This document shows positions 8,549-15,738 of a stretch of 17,886 bases of DNA, one piece after another (the stretch's first letter is position 1; every line of letters starts with the position of its first letter). The stretch is from an uncultured Eubacterium sp. (lineage in GTDB: Bacteria > Bacillota > Clostridia > Lachnospirales > Lachnospiraceae). Below the pieces are notes generated by a model. It saw only the letters and a list, made by a program, of their open reading frames with translations. It did not search any database and had not been told where the DNA came from. The translations under genes were made by a program, and so were the position numbers. The stretch is from positions 1-17,886 of the forward strand of contig CAJUDA010000037.1 in NCBI GenBank assembly GCA_910584875.1, given 5' to 3'.

Positions 8549-8642
8549 CAGTATCCCCTTCCGCATAAACAAAACGTGAGCTGCGTAGCAGCGGCAGACA
8601 GCTCTGCTGGCTGGTTTTGTGCATGCGGATAAGGGGATGCTG
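8549..8642. repeat. Palindromic repeat, copy B
   Basis: The second copy, in the same orientation as A. The arms have changed together: ATCCCCTTCCGCAT pairs with ATGCGGATAAGGGGAT, where A and C have CTCCCC and GGGGAG. The paired changes suggest selection for, or gene conversion of, the stem. It is followed by AATCGTAACTTT, as is copy C. Confidence 0.8.
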
Positions 8643-8675
8643 TGAATCGTAACTTTGGGGAACAATTCAAAAAAA

Positions 8676-8933
8676 GGGACTCCCCTTCTGCATAAGCAAA
8701 ACACAAGTACAACGAAAATTAAGTCTTTGACGCATTCACGCAGAATAATTGTTTCAGATACAAGGAAGAAAATCGACGGTGTAGCGGTGGCTACAGCTAG
8801 ATTTTCTGACGCAGTAGCTGGACAATTAGACAAGTGAATGTGTCAATTATTTAATATTCGTTGTACTGGCTGCGCAGCAGCGGCAAACAGCTCTGCTGAC
8901 TGGTTTTGCGCATGCGGACCGGGGGAGTTCCTG
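8676..8933. repeat. Palindromic repeat, copy C, split by an insertion
   Basis: The left part (8676-8705) and right part (8868-8933) together give 96 bases, exactly the length of the matching part of copy A (8428-8523). They align with A without gaps once the intervening 162 bases are removed. The right end lies 27 bases downstream of the GH43 stop codon on the minus strand. Confidence 0.8.
8706..8867. mobile_element. 162-bp inverted-repeat element nested in repeat copy C
   Basis: The ends are a 34-base inverted repeat with 29 matches (8706-8739 and 8834-8867); the outermost ten bases, AGTACAACGA and TCGTTGTACT, are perfect. Inside are AATTGT/ACAATT and GAAAATC/GATTTTC pairings and a central hairpin GTAGC-GGTG-GCTAC (8781-8794). 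There is no coding capacity for a transposase. It interrupts copy C with no base gained or lost outside the element, so I see no target-site duplication. It must be mobilised in trans, if at all. Confidence 0.75.
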
Positions 8934-8960
8934 TAATCGTAACTTTTCGGGACGATTTCC

Positions 8961-11900
8961 CTATTTCGTTATCCTTACCGTTTTTTTCTGTCCTTTTTTC
9001 TTAAAGAGTTTTTTATATTTTTTCAATTTCGATGAAGGAACTTTGATCTTCGCTTTTTTATGGATTCCCTTCAGCGCGCTCTTACCCACGCTGGTGATCT
9101 TCTTACTCCTGATCGTAATCCTGTTCAGCTTCTTACAATTATAAAATGCTTTTTTGCCGATTTTCGATACATTGGAACCAATCGTGACCTTTTTCAGCTT
9201 TTTACATCCGGCAAATGCACTGGAACCGATCTGGGTCACTTTGAATTTCGTCCCCTTGATCTTAACTGTGGCACCGACTGATACCGAAGAAACCTTTTTC
9301 GATTTCACACCGGTGACGGTAACATAATTTTTCCCTTTCTTCATCTTCGTTACTTTATATTTCAGTTTACCAGACGTATATGTCTTGCCGACCGCTGCTT
9401 TATCTGTCGTTTTCACCGGAGTTTTACCAGTATTGTCCGGCCCCGCTGTCTCGTACTGGTACAGGCGCAGCACTTCTGCGTCGCTCAGTGACTTGCTGTA
9501 AATCTTTAAATTGTCCACAGACAGTTCACCGGAACCCCAGAAGCCGCCATAACCAATGTAGAAATTGCTGCAGCTGTTAAACAGATAAAGCAGACGGCCT
9601 CCCATCTCTTCATCATAGCTGCTTCCAGCGTATGCCGCATATTGATTTTTGTCATATTTCAGTTTCCCATCGATATAGATGGCAAAATTATTCTGGTCTG
9701 CCGACACCGTCACCAGTTTCCATGCGCCTTTCCCGATGGCGTTTGTCACAGTGGCACCATTATTGCAGTCAAAATAGACCATTCCTTCATTATATCCCAA
9801 AAATGCATTCTGCGTCAGGAACAATCTTGACTGGCTGTCATCAAAGAATGACCAGATCTCTCCCCACACATTATCATCATCACACTTTACCCACAAAGAA
9901 ACGGTCGCCCCTTTTGCATTTTTACCCAAAAGAGGATTTTTGATCTGGGCGTAACTATTTGTTGATTCGTCTCCTTTATATGTATGCAGAACTTTGCTCT
10001 TCCTGCCCGCATCATCCCTCTGGACTGGTTTGGCCACAGATCCTCTTGACATAAGTTCTGCCTTCTGGGATGTATTTTTTGCATTTGCCAGGCTGGCATC
10101 ATCGAACGAATAACTGGCTTCCAGTCCTGCATTGATATCGATCGCTCCCATCCCTTTCGCATATACCCTGGTCTTATATTGCTTTTTCACAGAATATGCT
10201 CCGCGGTTTATCACAGCCGTCAGGGTTACATCGGTATCTTTTGCCGGAAGTGTAACTTTTCCCGTATTAGAAATAACCGAAGGATGGGAAGACGTCCAGT
10301 CCACCTTTACGTCATCCGGCAGCGAAGTTTTGAGCCGGATATCACCATATGTATATGCTTTGATCCCGCCGTCAAAATTGCCCGCATTTTTCACAACAAC
10401 CGCCCTGTCGTCCACGATACGGTAACCCCATATGGATATGTCGTTATCTCCCACGACAGTCAGACACATCGCCGGCCACTGACTTCCTTCCACAGTCTGT
10501 TCCACAAACACGCCTTCATACGTAACGCCGCCGCATTTTAAAGTGACTTCCGGTCCGTTTGTCCCCTGTTTCCAGGTCCCGGTATATGCCCCGGAAACCG
10601 TACCGTCCCCTTTCAGTACGATTGTCTTCTCTGTTACACATTCCTTAGCCTTATAGTCGACATCTCCCATCGTAAGAATCCGGTAACTTCCCGTGATCTT
10701 AGACGCATGATACGGCCGATCCGCCAGCGTCTCACCGCAATATTCAAACGGCGCCGTAACCAGGCCGCCATTTTTTGCCGTAAAAATCTGATGTACACGG
10801 TCTTCGTAATTCCAGCCGTCCACAAAGCGGGTGTGATAGATGACATAGTTCTTCCCATCATCATCCGCCAGCACAGAATTATGCCCCTGCGCCGTATTGC
10901 CATCACTCATAAAATCCCATTTGTAATAACTCATCAGCCGGTTTCCTATCGTTCCATTGATGTTATCCTCATTAACCGTGATAAGGTTATACGTGCCATC
11001 CTGGTAAGAAGAAGCCACATTTCTCTTGGCAAATCTGGCGTCATCACCCGACAGGTCTTTATAAGGCCCTGTTATATCGTCAGAAGAAAATACACGCATA
11101 TTATATCCGCCGTCAGCATTCAGTCCGCCATTCGTTATAAACAGATAAAATTTCCCATTAATCTTCTGAATATAGGAAGCCTCTCCTGATGCAAAACTTC
11201 CACCGGCGATCTTCCGTCCCATATATGGGTCGGATTCGTTTGCCTTTAACGCATACTTCGTCGTCTTATCACGGAGTCCCGTCGCCTTATCCATTTTGAT
11301 CATATAGATTCCGCCAGACCACGATCCATATGTCATCCAAAGATCATTTCCCTCGAAAAGGATACACGGATCTATGGCATGGGCGCCGTATTCCGTATTC
11401 CATTTGGAAGCAGTGCACTTTGTCTGTCCATCCGACCACTGGAATGCTCCTCCCAGGTAACGGTCCGGAAGGGCAGTATCTCCGATTATCTCCTGATAAT
11501 CAGTCTGCCGGTAATCATAGGTCGTGCCATTGTCAAATCCAGAATAGATCACTGTACCCTGATAAGTCCAGTCGCCGTTCAGCGATGCTGAAGTCAGCAA
11601 TACGATAGAAGAATTCCAGGAGCATCCATTCACACTCATGTACATCATCCAGGCTCCCTGTGTTCCGTCCGCATTTACATAATACGGATTCCAGATCACA
11701 TCCGGCGCCCACAGATTCGATGACCATTGTGACGCAAGATTATACGCGGAATCCCCTCTGGCAGACCATGCCGCCTCTTTTTTAAAGATCTCTCTTGCCG
11801 TCCCATCATTGTTTAGATTATTGCGAAAATTGTTCCAGTTCTTCAGATCGGAAGAATAGGCAAACGAACGATGAGTCCCAAATATAAAATACATCTTCTT

Positions 11901-12155
11901 TCTCGTCTTCGCCGCATTCTGTTCTCCATATACTTTGGTCGACGCGGAATAGGTATCTCCCTCATAATACCCCGTAACAACGGAAGGGTCGTGTACCGAG
12001 ACCCGTTTGTAATTTGGACTTGCCGAGTATTCCTCACGCCATGTACTGACTTCTGCATCCGTCAGTACAGCCGCCTCCGCCTTCTGTCCGGGCGCAGCCG
12101 ATATCACAAGAACTGCGGCAAGCAAAAAAGCTAATAACCTGTTTCTCCTTTTCAT
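8961..12155 (-). CDS. Secreted GH43 family glycosidase (arabinanase-like) with Ig-like, LamG-like and LRR domains
   Basis: Exported enzyme of 1064 residues, probably cutting alpha-arabinan or a related plant polysaccharide outside the cell. Start ATG 12155 has AGGAGG eight bases upstream; an in-frame TTG just before it is unlikely. A signal peptide ends near AEA (26-28). The GH43 five-blade propeller spans about 50-480: general base Asp56 (HDPSVV), pKa modulator Asp262 (AIDPC), general acid Glu325 (SGEASY) and metal-ligand His425 (AQGHNSV) are all present. A beta-sandwich accessory region follows (485-605), then an Ig-like domain (about 610-665), a LamG-like carbohydrate-binding domain (675-900) and BspA-type LRR repeats (970-1035) with a lysine-rich end. 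There is no LPXTG anchor. It sits between rplL and rpoB with no sugar transporter or regulator nearby. Substrate is inferred. Confidence 0.88.
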   Translation of the reverse strand: MKRRNRLLAFLLAAVLVISAAPGQKAEAAVLTDAEVSTWREEYSASPNYKRVSVHDPSVVTGYYEGDTYSASTKVYGEQNAAKTRKKMYFIFGTHRSFAYSSDLKNWNNFRNNLNNDGTAREIFKKEAAWSARGDSAYNLASQWSSNLWAPDVIWNPYYVNADGTQGAWMMYMSVNGCSWNSSIVLLTSASLNGDWTYQGTVIYSGFDNGTTYDYRQTDYQEIIGDTALPDRYLGGAFQWSDGQTKCTASKWNTEYGAHAIDPCILFEGNDLWMTYGSWSGGIYMIKMDKATGLRDKTTKYALKANESDPYMGRKIAGGSFASGEASYIQKINGKFYLFITNGGLNADGGYNMRVFSSDDITGPYKDLSGDDARFAKRNVASSYQDGTYNLITVNEDNINGTIGNRLMSYYKWDFMSDGNTAQGHNSVLADDDGKNYVIYHTRFVDGWNYEDRVHQIFTAKNGGLVTAPFEYCGETLADRPYHASKITGSYRILTMGDVDYKAKECVTEKTIVLKGDGTVSGAYTGTWKQGTNGPEVTLKCGGVTYEGVFVEQTVEGSQWPAMCLTVVGDNDISIWGYRIVDDRAVVVKNAGNFDGGIKAYTYGDIRLKTSLPDDVKVDWTSSHPSVISNTGKVTLPAKDTDVTLTAVINRGAYSVKKQYKTRVYAKGMGAIDINAGLEASYSFDDASLANAKNTSQKAELMSRGSVAKPVQRDDAGRKSKVLHTYKGDESTNSYAQIKNPLLGKNAKGATVSLWVKCDDDNVWGEIWSFFDDSQSRLFLTQNAFLGYNEGMVYFDCNNGATVTNAIGKGAWKLVTVSADQNNFAIYIDGKLKYDKNQYAAYAGSSYDEEMGGRLLYLFNSCSNFYIGYGGFWGSGELSVDNLKIYSKSLSDAEVLRLYQYETAGPDNTGKTPVKTTDKAAVGKTYTSGKLKYKVTKMKKGKNYVTVTGVKSKKVSSVSVGATVKIKGTKFKVTQIGSSAFAGCKKLKKVTIGSNVSKIGKKAFYNCKKLNRITIRSKKITSVGKSALKGIHKKAKIKVPSSKLKKYKKLFKKKGQKKTVRITK

Positions 12156-12163
12156 CAAAAATA

Positions 12164-12222
12164 CCTCCTGATTAGTTTTCTAATTCAGAGGTTAGTTCTT
12201 ATTTATGTCAGAAATATGTCAA
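12164..12222 (-). promoter_or_regulatory. Candidate promoter and ribosome binding site of the GH43 gene
   Basis: After the rplL terminator there is a perfect TTGACA (12217-12222). The -10 is poor: TAAGAA at 15-base spacing (12196-12201) or AGAACT at 17. A small AUUAG-AAAA-CUAAU hairpin lies just before AGGAGG (12164-12169). A weak -10 after a perfect -35 suits a gene that needs an activator, but no activator is encoded nearby. Confidence 0.5.
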
Positions 12223-12230
12223 TTTTTCAC

Positions 12231-12263
12231 AAAAAAGAAACCCCGGACCTAACCGGAGTTTCT
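12231..12263 (-). terminator. rplL intrinsic terminator
   Basis: Minus-strand RNA AGAAACUCCGG-UUAGGU-CCGGGGUUUCU forms an 11-bp stem with one mismatch, followed by a run of U (12231-12236). A smaller CUUGUC/GACAGG-type stem precedes it. It ends the rplJL transcript before the GH43 gene. Confidence 0.9.
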
Positions 12264-12287
12264 CTTGTCTGTTTGCTGGACAGGATG

Positions 12288-12656
12288 TTATTTCAATGTA
12301 ACCTTAGCGCCTTCTGCCTCAAGTTTTGCCTTGATCTCTTCAGCCTCTTCTTTGCTTGCGCCCTCTTTCACTACCTTCGGAGCGCCATCTACTACTTCTT
12401 TTGCTTCCTTCAGTCCAAGGCCAGTTACCTCACGCACTACTTTGATAACCTTGACTTTAGCTGCGCCAACCTCTGTCAGCTCTACGTCAAACTCATCTTT
12501 TTCTGCGGCACCGCCTGCTGCATCGCCGCCTGCTGCTGCAACGACTACGCCTGCTGCTGCAGATACGCCGAACTCTTCCTCACATGCTTTTACTAAATCA
12601 TTTAATTCCATAACGCTCAACTCTTTGATCGCGTCAATAAATTCCTGTGTCGTCAT
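12288..12656 (-). CDS. rplL: 50S ribosomal protein L7/L12
   Basis: Acidic stalk protein of the large subunit that recruits translation GTPases, 122 residues. The N-terminal dimerisation part is about 1-32, the Ala/Gly-rich hinge about 33-52 and the globular C-terminal domain 53-122, with GLGLKEAKEVVDGAPKVVK. Three in-frame ATGs occur (12671, 12662, 12656). The GGAGG ribosome binding site overlaps the first and is two bases before the second, but lies eight bases before the third, so MTTQEFIDAIK is the start. It follows rplJ by 62 bases and ends in a strong terminator. Confidence 0.97.
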   Translation of the reverse strand: MTTQEFIDAIKELSVMELNDLVKACEEEFGVSAAAGVVVAAAGGDAAGGAAEKDEFDVELTEVGAAKVKVIKVVREVTGLGLKEAKEVVDGAPKVVKEGASKEEAEEIKAKLEAEGAKVTLK

Positions 12657-12718
12657 TTTCATTTCCTCCATTTAATTTTTGATAGTTGCCGGTAAGAACC
12701 GGTTGAAATAATACCAGA

Positions 12719-13219
12719 TTATTCTGCCGCCGCTTCGCCCTGTTTTTCTGCGATCTGGCTCAGAACACGGGCAAGATTTGCCATCGGGGACTGCAGGCTT
12801 CCCAACAGTTTGGAAATAAGCACATCCCTGGACGGAATCGTCGCCAGTACCTTTACACCTGCTTCATCGTAATAGGTACCGTCTACCACAGCACCCTTGA
12901 ACTGAAGCGCCTCTGCCTCTTTGGCAAAGTTGTTCAGTATCCTTGCCGGAGCCGTCTCATCTTCGATGCCAAAGGCGATCGCCGTCGGTCCTTCCAGATG
13001 CTGGTCAAGCTGTGCATAATCTGTACCGTCAAAAGCAAGATGAAGCATCGTATTTTTGTATACTTTGTATACAACGCCAGCCTCTCTCAACTCTTTGCGG
13101 AGTCTCGTATCCTGCTCTGCCGTAAGTCCACGGTAATCTACAAGCACTGCTGATTTGGCATCTGTCACATAACCTTTGATCTCGTCAACGATCGGTGCCT
13201 TTAATTCGACTTTAGCCAT
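12719..13219 (-). CDS. rplJ: 50S ribosomal protein L10
   Basis: Stalk base protein of 166 residues that anchors L7/L12 dimers to 23S rRNA next to L11. It begins MAKVELKAPIVDEIKGY, has the SAVLVDYRGLTAEQ segment near 23-36, and ends in the helical, Ala-rich tail that carries L7/L12 (residues about 138-166). The ATG at 13219 has AAGGAGG about ten bases upstream. It is first in the rplJ-rplL unit and its mRNA leader carries the expected L10 autoregulatory site. Confidence 0.97.
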   Translation of the reverse strand: MAKVELKAPIVDEIKGYVTDAKSAVLVDYRGLTAEQDTRLRKELREAGVVYKVYKNTMLHLAFDGTDYAQLDQHLEGPTAIAFGIEDETAPARILNNFAKEAEALQFKGAVVDGTYYDEAGVKVLATIPSRDVLISKLLGSLQSPMANLARVLSQIAEKQGEAAAE

Positions 13220-13284
13220 GAGCTAGTTACCTCCTTATAAAATTTAGCCTGAGCTATCTATTTTATAAGCTGCCATATAAGTAA

Positions 13285-13310
13285 GGCTCTTTGCCCGCAG
13301 ACAAAGAGCC
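13285..13310 (-). promoter_or_regulatory. Attenuator-like hairpin in the rplJ leader
   Basis: GGCUCUUUG pairs perfectly with CAAAGAGCC around an 8-base loop, between the L10 site and the rplJ ribosome binding site. Only UUACUU follows, so it is a weak terminator at best. Its position suggests it is the switch driven by L10 binding upstream. Confidence 0.55.
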
Positions 13311-13334
13311 ATGTTTCACATAATAATGCAAACA

Positions 13335-13397
13335 TAATCTTCCTCGGCAGGTGCTTCGCTTACACCGGATCCTCCGGTACCTGCTGTCTACGGCAGT
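13335..13397 (-). ncRNA. L10 ribosomal protein leader
   Basis: The leader transcript shows the conserved L10-binding architecture: GACAGCAGGUACCGG, an inner hairpin ACCGGAGGAUCCGGU, then GUAAGCGAAGCACCUGC and CCGAGGAAG. GCAGGU pairs with ACCUGC and CCGAGG supplies the kink-turn side. In this family excess L10 (with L7/L12) binds the leader and reduces rplJL expression. It starts a few bases after the predicted start site. Confidence 0.85.
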
Positions 13398-13411
13398 TAT
13401 AAACTTTTGTT

Positions 13412-13440
13412 AGTGTACCATACGCTGCCTGTCCTGTCAA
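13412..13440 (-). promoter_or_regulatory. rplJL promoter
   Basis: TTGACA (13435-13440), a 17-base spacer and TACACT (13412-13417) on the minus strand. The -35 begins only eight bases past the rplA stop and no terminator intervenes, so rplJL can also receive readthrough from rplA. Confidence 0.85.
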
Positions 13441-13448
13441 GAAAAATA

Positions 13449-14141
13449 TCAGCCAAGTTTCAGCGTATTTACTTTGATGCCAGGTCCCATGGTCGTCGTA
13501 ATGGTCACACTCTTCAAATACGTTCCTTTTGCACTGGATGGTTTTGCCTTGATGATGGCATCCATCAGTGTCATAAAGTTTTCGGTAAGCTGCTCTTCGG
13601 TAAAGGAAGCTTTGCCTACCGGACAATGAATAATATTTGCACGATCCAGACGGTATTCAATCTTACCTGCCTTAATATCATTAACAGCCTTTGTAACATC
13701 CATTGTAACCGTACCCGCCTTTGGATTTGGCATCAGACCCTTCGGTCCAAGGACACGTCCCAGACGCCCCACAACTCCCATCATATCCGGGGTTGCCACT
13801 ACAACGTCAAACTCAAACCAGCCTTCATTCTGGATCTTCGGGATCAGTTCCTCACCGCCGACATAATCGGCGCCGGCTGCCTCTGCCTCTGCCACTTTGT
13901 CACCTTTGGCAAATACAAGAACACGGACGGTCTTTCCTGTTCCGTGAGGAAGCACAACAGCACCTCGTACCTGCTGCTCTGCATGACGCCCATCCACACC
14001 AAGACGGATATGGGCTTCTACGGTTTCATCGAATTTTGCAACTGCTGTCTTCTTTACAAGGTCAACTGCTTCAGCCACATCGTACTGTGTAGTACGGTCG
14101 ATCAATTTTGCGGCCTCTGTATACTTTTTACCTCTTTTCAT
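13449..14141 (-). CDS. rplA: 50S ribosomal protein L1
   Basis: Large-subunit protein of 230 residues that forms the mobile L1 stalk at the tRNA exit site. It starts MKRGKKYTEAAKLID at ATG 14141 with AGGAGG upstream. The family signature GRVLGPKGLMPNPKAGTVT lies near residues 127-145, and the length is normal. It is the last gene of the rpmG unit, separated from rplK by an unusual 194-base spacer with four hairpins. Confidence 0.97.
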   Translation of the reverse strand: MKRGKKYTEAAKLIDRTTQYDVAEAVDLVKKTAVAKFDETVEAHIRLGVDGRHAEQQVRGAVVLPHGTGKTVRVLVFAKGDKVAEAEAAGADYVGGEELIPKIQNEGWFEFDVVVATPDMMGVVGRLGRVLGPKGLMPNPKAGTVTMDVTKAVNDIKAGKIEYRLDRANIIHCPVGKASFTEEQLTENFMTLMDAIIKAKPSSAKGTYLKSVTITTTMGPGIKVNTLKLG

Positions 14142-14178
14142 TTTATAAACCTCCTAGTGGTATTAACGAACATTTTTC

Positions 14179-14274
14179 ATCAGAATCCAGGTTCTGATAT
14201 GCAAATGCGTTTCTCTGAAACGCAATGGGAAAAATCTGTGATTTTTCCTAAGTGTTTTTCTACGAAAAACACTT
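14179..14274. promoter_or_regulatory. Array of four tandem hairpins between rplK and rplA
   Basis: Four perfect stems follow one another in 96 bases: ATCAGAA/TTCTGAT (14179-14198, 6-base loop), TGCGTTTC/GAAACGCA (14206-14224, 3-base loop), GGAAAAATC/GATTTTTCC (14228-14248, 3-base loop) and AAGTGTTTTTC/GAAAAACACTT (14250-14274, 3-base loop). None is followed by a free U run. The mRNA between rplK and rplA must carry all of them. The stem sequences are unrelated to each other. Confidence 0.75.
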
Positions 14275-14335
14275 TTTCTCCCACAACGTCCAAATGACAT
14301 TAGTTCTTTGCGATTTATGCCTTTTTTGTTTTTTG

Positions 14336-14761
14336 TTACTCTTCTACTGTGATTCCCATACTTCTGGCTGTACCAGCGATCATGCTGATCGCTGCTTCCA
14401 TACTGCCTGCATTCAGGTCGGGCATCTTCATCTCAGCGATTTTCTGAAGCTCTTCTTTTGAGATCGAAGCCACCTTTTTCTTATTCGGCTCACCGGAACC
14501 AGACTGGATCTTGCATGCCTTCTTGAGAAGAACCGGTGCCGGCGGAGTCTTTGTCACAAAGCTAAAGCTTCTGTCCGCATAAACTGTGATCACAACAGGA
14601 ATGATCATTCCTTCCTGACCCTGGGTCTTTGCATTAAACTCCTTTGTAAACTGAGCAATATTGATCCCGTGCTGTCCCAGTGCCGGACCAACCGGCGGTG
14701 CCGGTGTCGCTTTCCCTGCCGGAATCTGTAACTTGATATATCCTTCAACTTTCTTTGCCAT
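14336..14761 (-). CDS. rplK: 50S ribosomal protein L11
   Basis: Protein of 141 residues at the GTPase-associated centre of the large subunit, and the target region of thiopeptide antibiotics. The N-terminal domain has the proline-rich PAGKATPAPPVGPALGQHG (residues about 14-32) and the C-terminal rRNA-binding domain ends with GTARSMGITVE. The start is ATG 14761, 17 bases after the nusG stop, with AGGAGG in the gap. It is cotranscribed with nusG. Confidence 0.97.
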   Translation of the reverse strand: MAKKVEGYIKLQIPAGKATPAPPVGPALGQHGINIAQFTKEFNAKTQGQEGMIIPVVITVYADRSFSFVTKTPPAPVLLKKACKIQSGSGEPNKKKVASISKEELQKIAEMKMPDLNAGSMEAAISMIAGTARSMGITVEE

Positions 14762-14778
14762 TTTAAATCCTCCTACAA

Positions 14779-15297
14779 TTAAACGAGTTTCAATTCAGAG
14801 AAATCAATCTCCACCGGCGTATCGCGTCCAAACATATCGATAACAATAACTGCCATCTGCTTCGCCGGATGAACCTCCTGAACAACACCGTTGGTATCCT
14901 GCCATACTCCCTCTGTGACAATGACCTGATCGCCGATAGAAAATGGAGATTCTTCTGCCTGTGCCAGAAATCCCATATTAGCAATTTCTTCTTCCGTCAG
15001 TGGAACCGGTTTGGATCCCGGACCGACAAACCCTGTCACGCCACGCGTGTTTCGCACAACATACCATGTCTGGTCATTCATGATCATATTGATCAGAACA
15101 TAAGCGGGAAACATCTTCTTCTGAACCTGTTTCTTCTCGCCGTTCTTCTCTTCCACAACCGTCTGCAGCGGAATCATAACTTCCATGATCTGATCCTGCA
15201 GGTTGCGGTTCTCGATTGTTTTCTCAATATCTGCTTTTACCTTATTCTCGTAACCGGAATAAGTATGAACTACATACCATTTTGCTTCTTCTGCCAT
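14779..15297 (-). CDS. nusG: Transcription termination/antitermination protein NusG
   Basis: Elongation factor of 172 residues that binds RNA polymerase and couples it to ribosomes or Rho. The NGN domain (about 5-110) includes WYVVHTYSGYE near the start and the polymerase-facing FPAYVLI (63-69). The KOW domain covers about 120-172. Start ATG 15297 has AGGAGG five bases upstream, overlapping the secE stop codon, so the two genes are translationally coupled. The length is typical. Confidence 0.97.
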   Translation of the reverse strand: MAEEAKWYVVHTYSGYENKVKADIEKTIENRNLQDQIMEVMIPLQTVVEEKNGEKKQVQKKMFPAYVLINMIMNDQTWYVVRNTRGVTGFVGPGSKPVPLTEEEIANMGFLAQAEESPFSIGDQVIVTEGVWQDTNGVVQEVHPAKQMAVIVIDMFGRDTPVEIDFSELKLV

Positions 15298-15306
15298 GGC
15301 GACCTC

Positions 15307-15510
15307 CTATGAAACAATGTTAAGCATCTGCAGACCATAACGTATCACCCAGTCAATGCCTGCGATCACTACGCCCAACACAACCGACACCACGATAACC
15401 AGTGCGGATTGTTTCACAAGCTCTTCTTTCTTCGGCCATGTACACTTCTTGAATTCACTCTTCAGGTTCTTAAAGAAGCCCGGTTTTGAAGCCTTTTCTG
15501 CTTCACTCAT
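15307..15510 (-). CDS. secE: Preprotein translocase subunit SecE
   Basis: Small membrane subunit that clamps SecY in the Sec translocon, 67 residues. A basic N-terminus, the conserved FKKCTWPKKEEL amphipathic segment (20-31) and one membrane helix (about 36-56) are visible, as in single-span Gram-positive SecE. ATG 15510 is preferred because AAAGGA lies ten bases upstream; an in-frame GTG three codons earlier sits almost on the ribosome binding site. Confidence 0.95.
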   Translation of the reverse strand: MSEAEKASKPGFFKNLKSEFKKCTWPKKEELVKQSALVIVVSVVLGVVIAGIDWVIRYGLQMLNIVS

Positions 15511-15546
15511 GTGACACACATCCTTTCCGAAACATCACACGGACTA

Positions 15547-15696
15547 TTACTTAGTCTCCTTGTGTAATGTGTGTTTCCTGCAAAATCTGCAATACTTCTT
15601 TGTTTCCATTCTGTCCGGATGGTTCTTTTTGTCTTTGGTCAGATTGTAATTGCGCTGCTTACATTCTGTACATTCCAAAGTAATCCTAGTACGCAT
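15547..15696 (-). CDS. rpmG: 50S ribosomal protein L33 (zinc-binding form)
   Basis: Ribosomal protein of 49 residues with paired cysteines at 9/12 and 36/39 (ECTEC, YCRFC), the zinc-binding form. The start is ATG 15696 (MRTRITLEC), with GGAGG a few bases upstream; the longer open frame beyond it runs into the promoter region. It is first in the secE-nusG-rplK-rplA unit. Zinc-containing L33 is replaced by zinc-free copies in zinc starvation in some Firmicutes; no second copy is seen here. Confidence 0.95.
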   Translation of the reverse strand: MRTRITLECTECKQRNYNLTKDKKNHPDRMETKKYCRFCRKHTLHKETK

Positions 15697-15738
15697 TTCG
15701 TTACCTCCGTGATATTTTGTTATCAAAAATTTAGGCAT

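Noticed and set aside
8418..8837. Several frames of 60-98 codons in the rpoB upstream region
   Set aside because: They translate the palindromic repeats and the nested element; the same peptide fragments recur with each repeat copy, as expected of repeat DNA rather than genes.
8426..8933. CRISPR array
   Set aside because: Three copies of about 95 bases with internal dyads and no regular unique spacers; no cas genes.
8935..8957. Terminator for the GH43 gene
   Set aside because: An AATCGT/ACGATT stem lies just past the stop codon but is short and has no U run after it; I cannot assign a definite terminator.
12657..12671. Upstream ATG codons for rplL
   Set aside because: The GGAGG site overlaps or nearly touches them, whereas the third ATG has correct spacing and gives the family N-terminus.
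13407..14297. 296-codon plus-strand frame opposite rplA
   Set aside because: Antisense to rplA and crossing the hairpin array; composition is that of a reverse complement of a gene.
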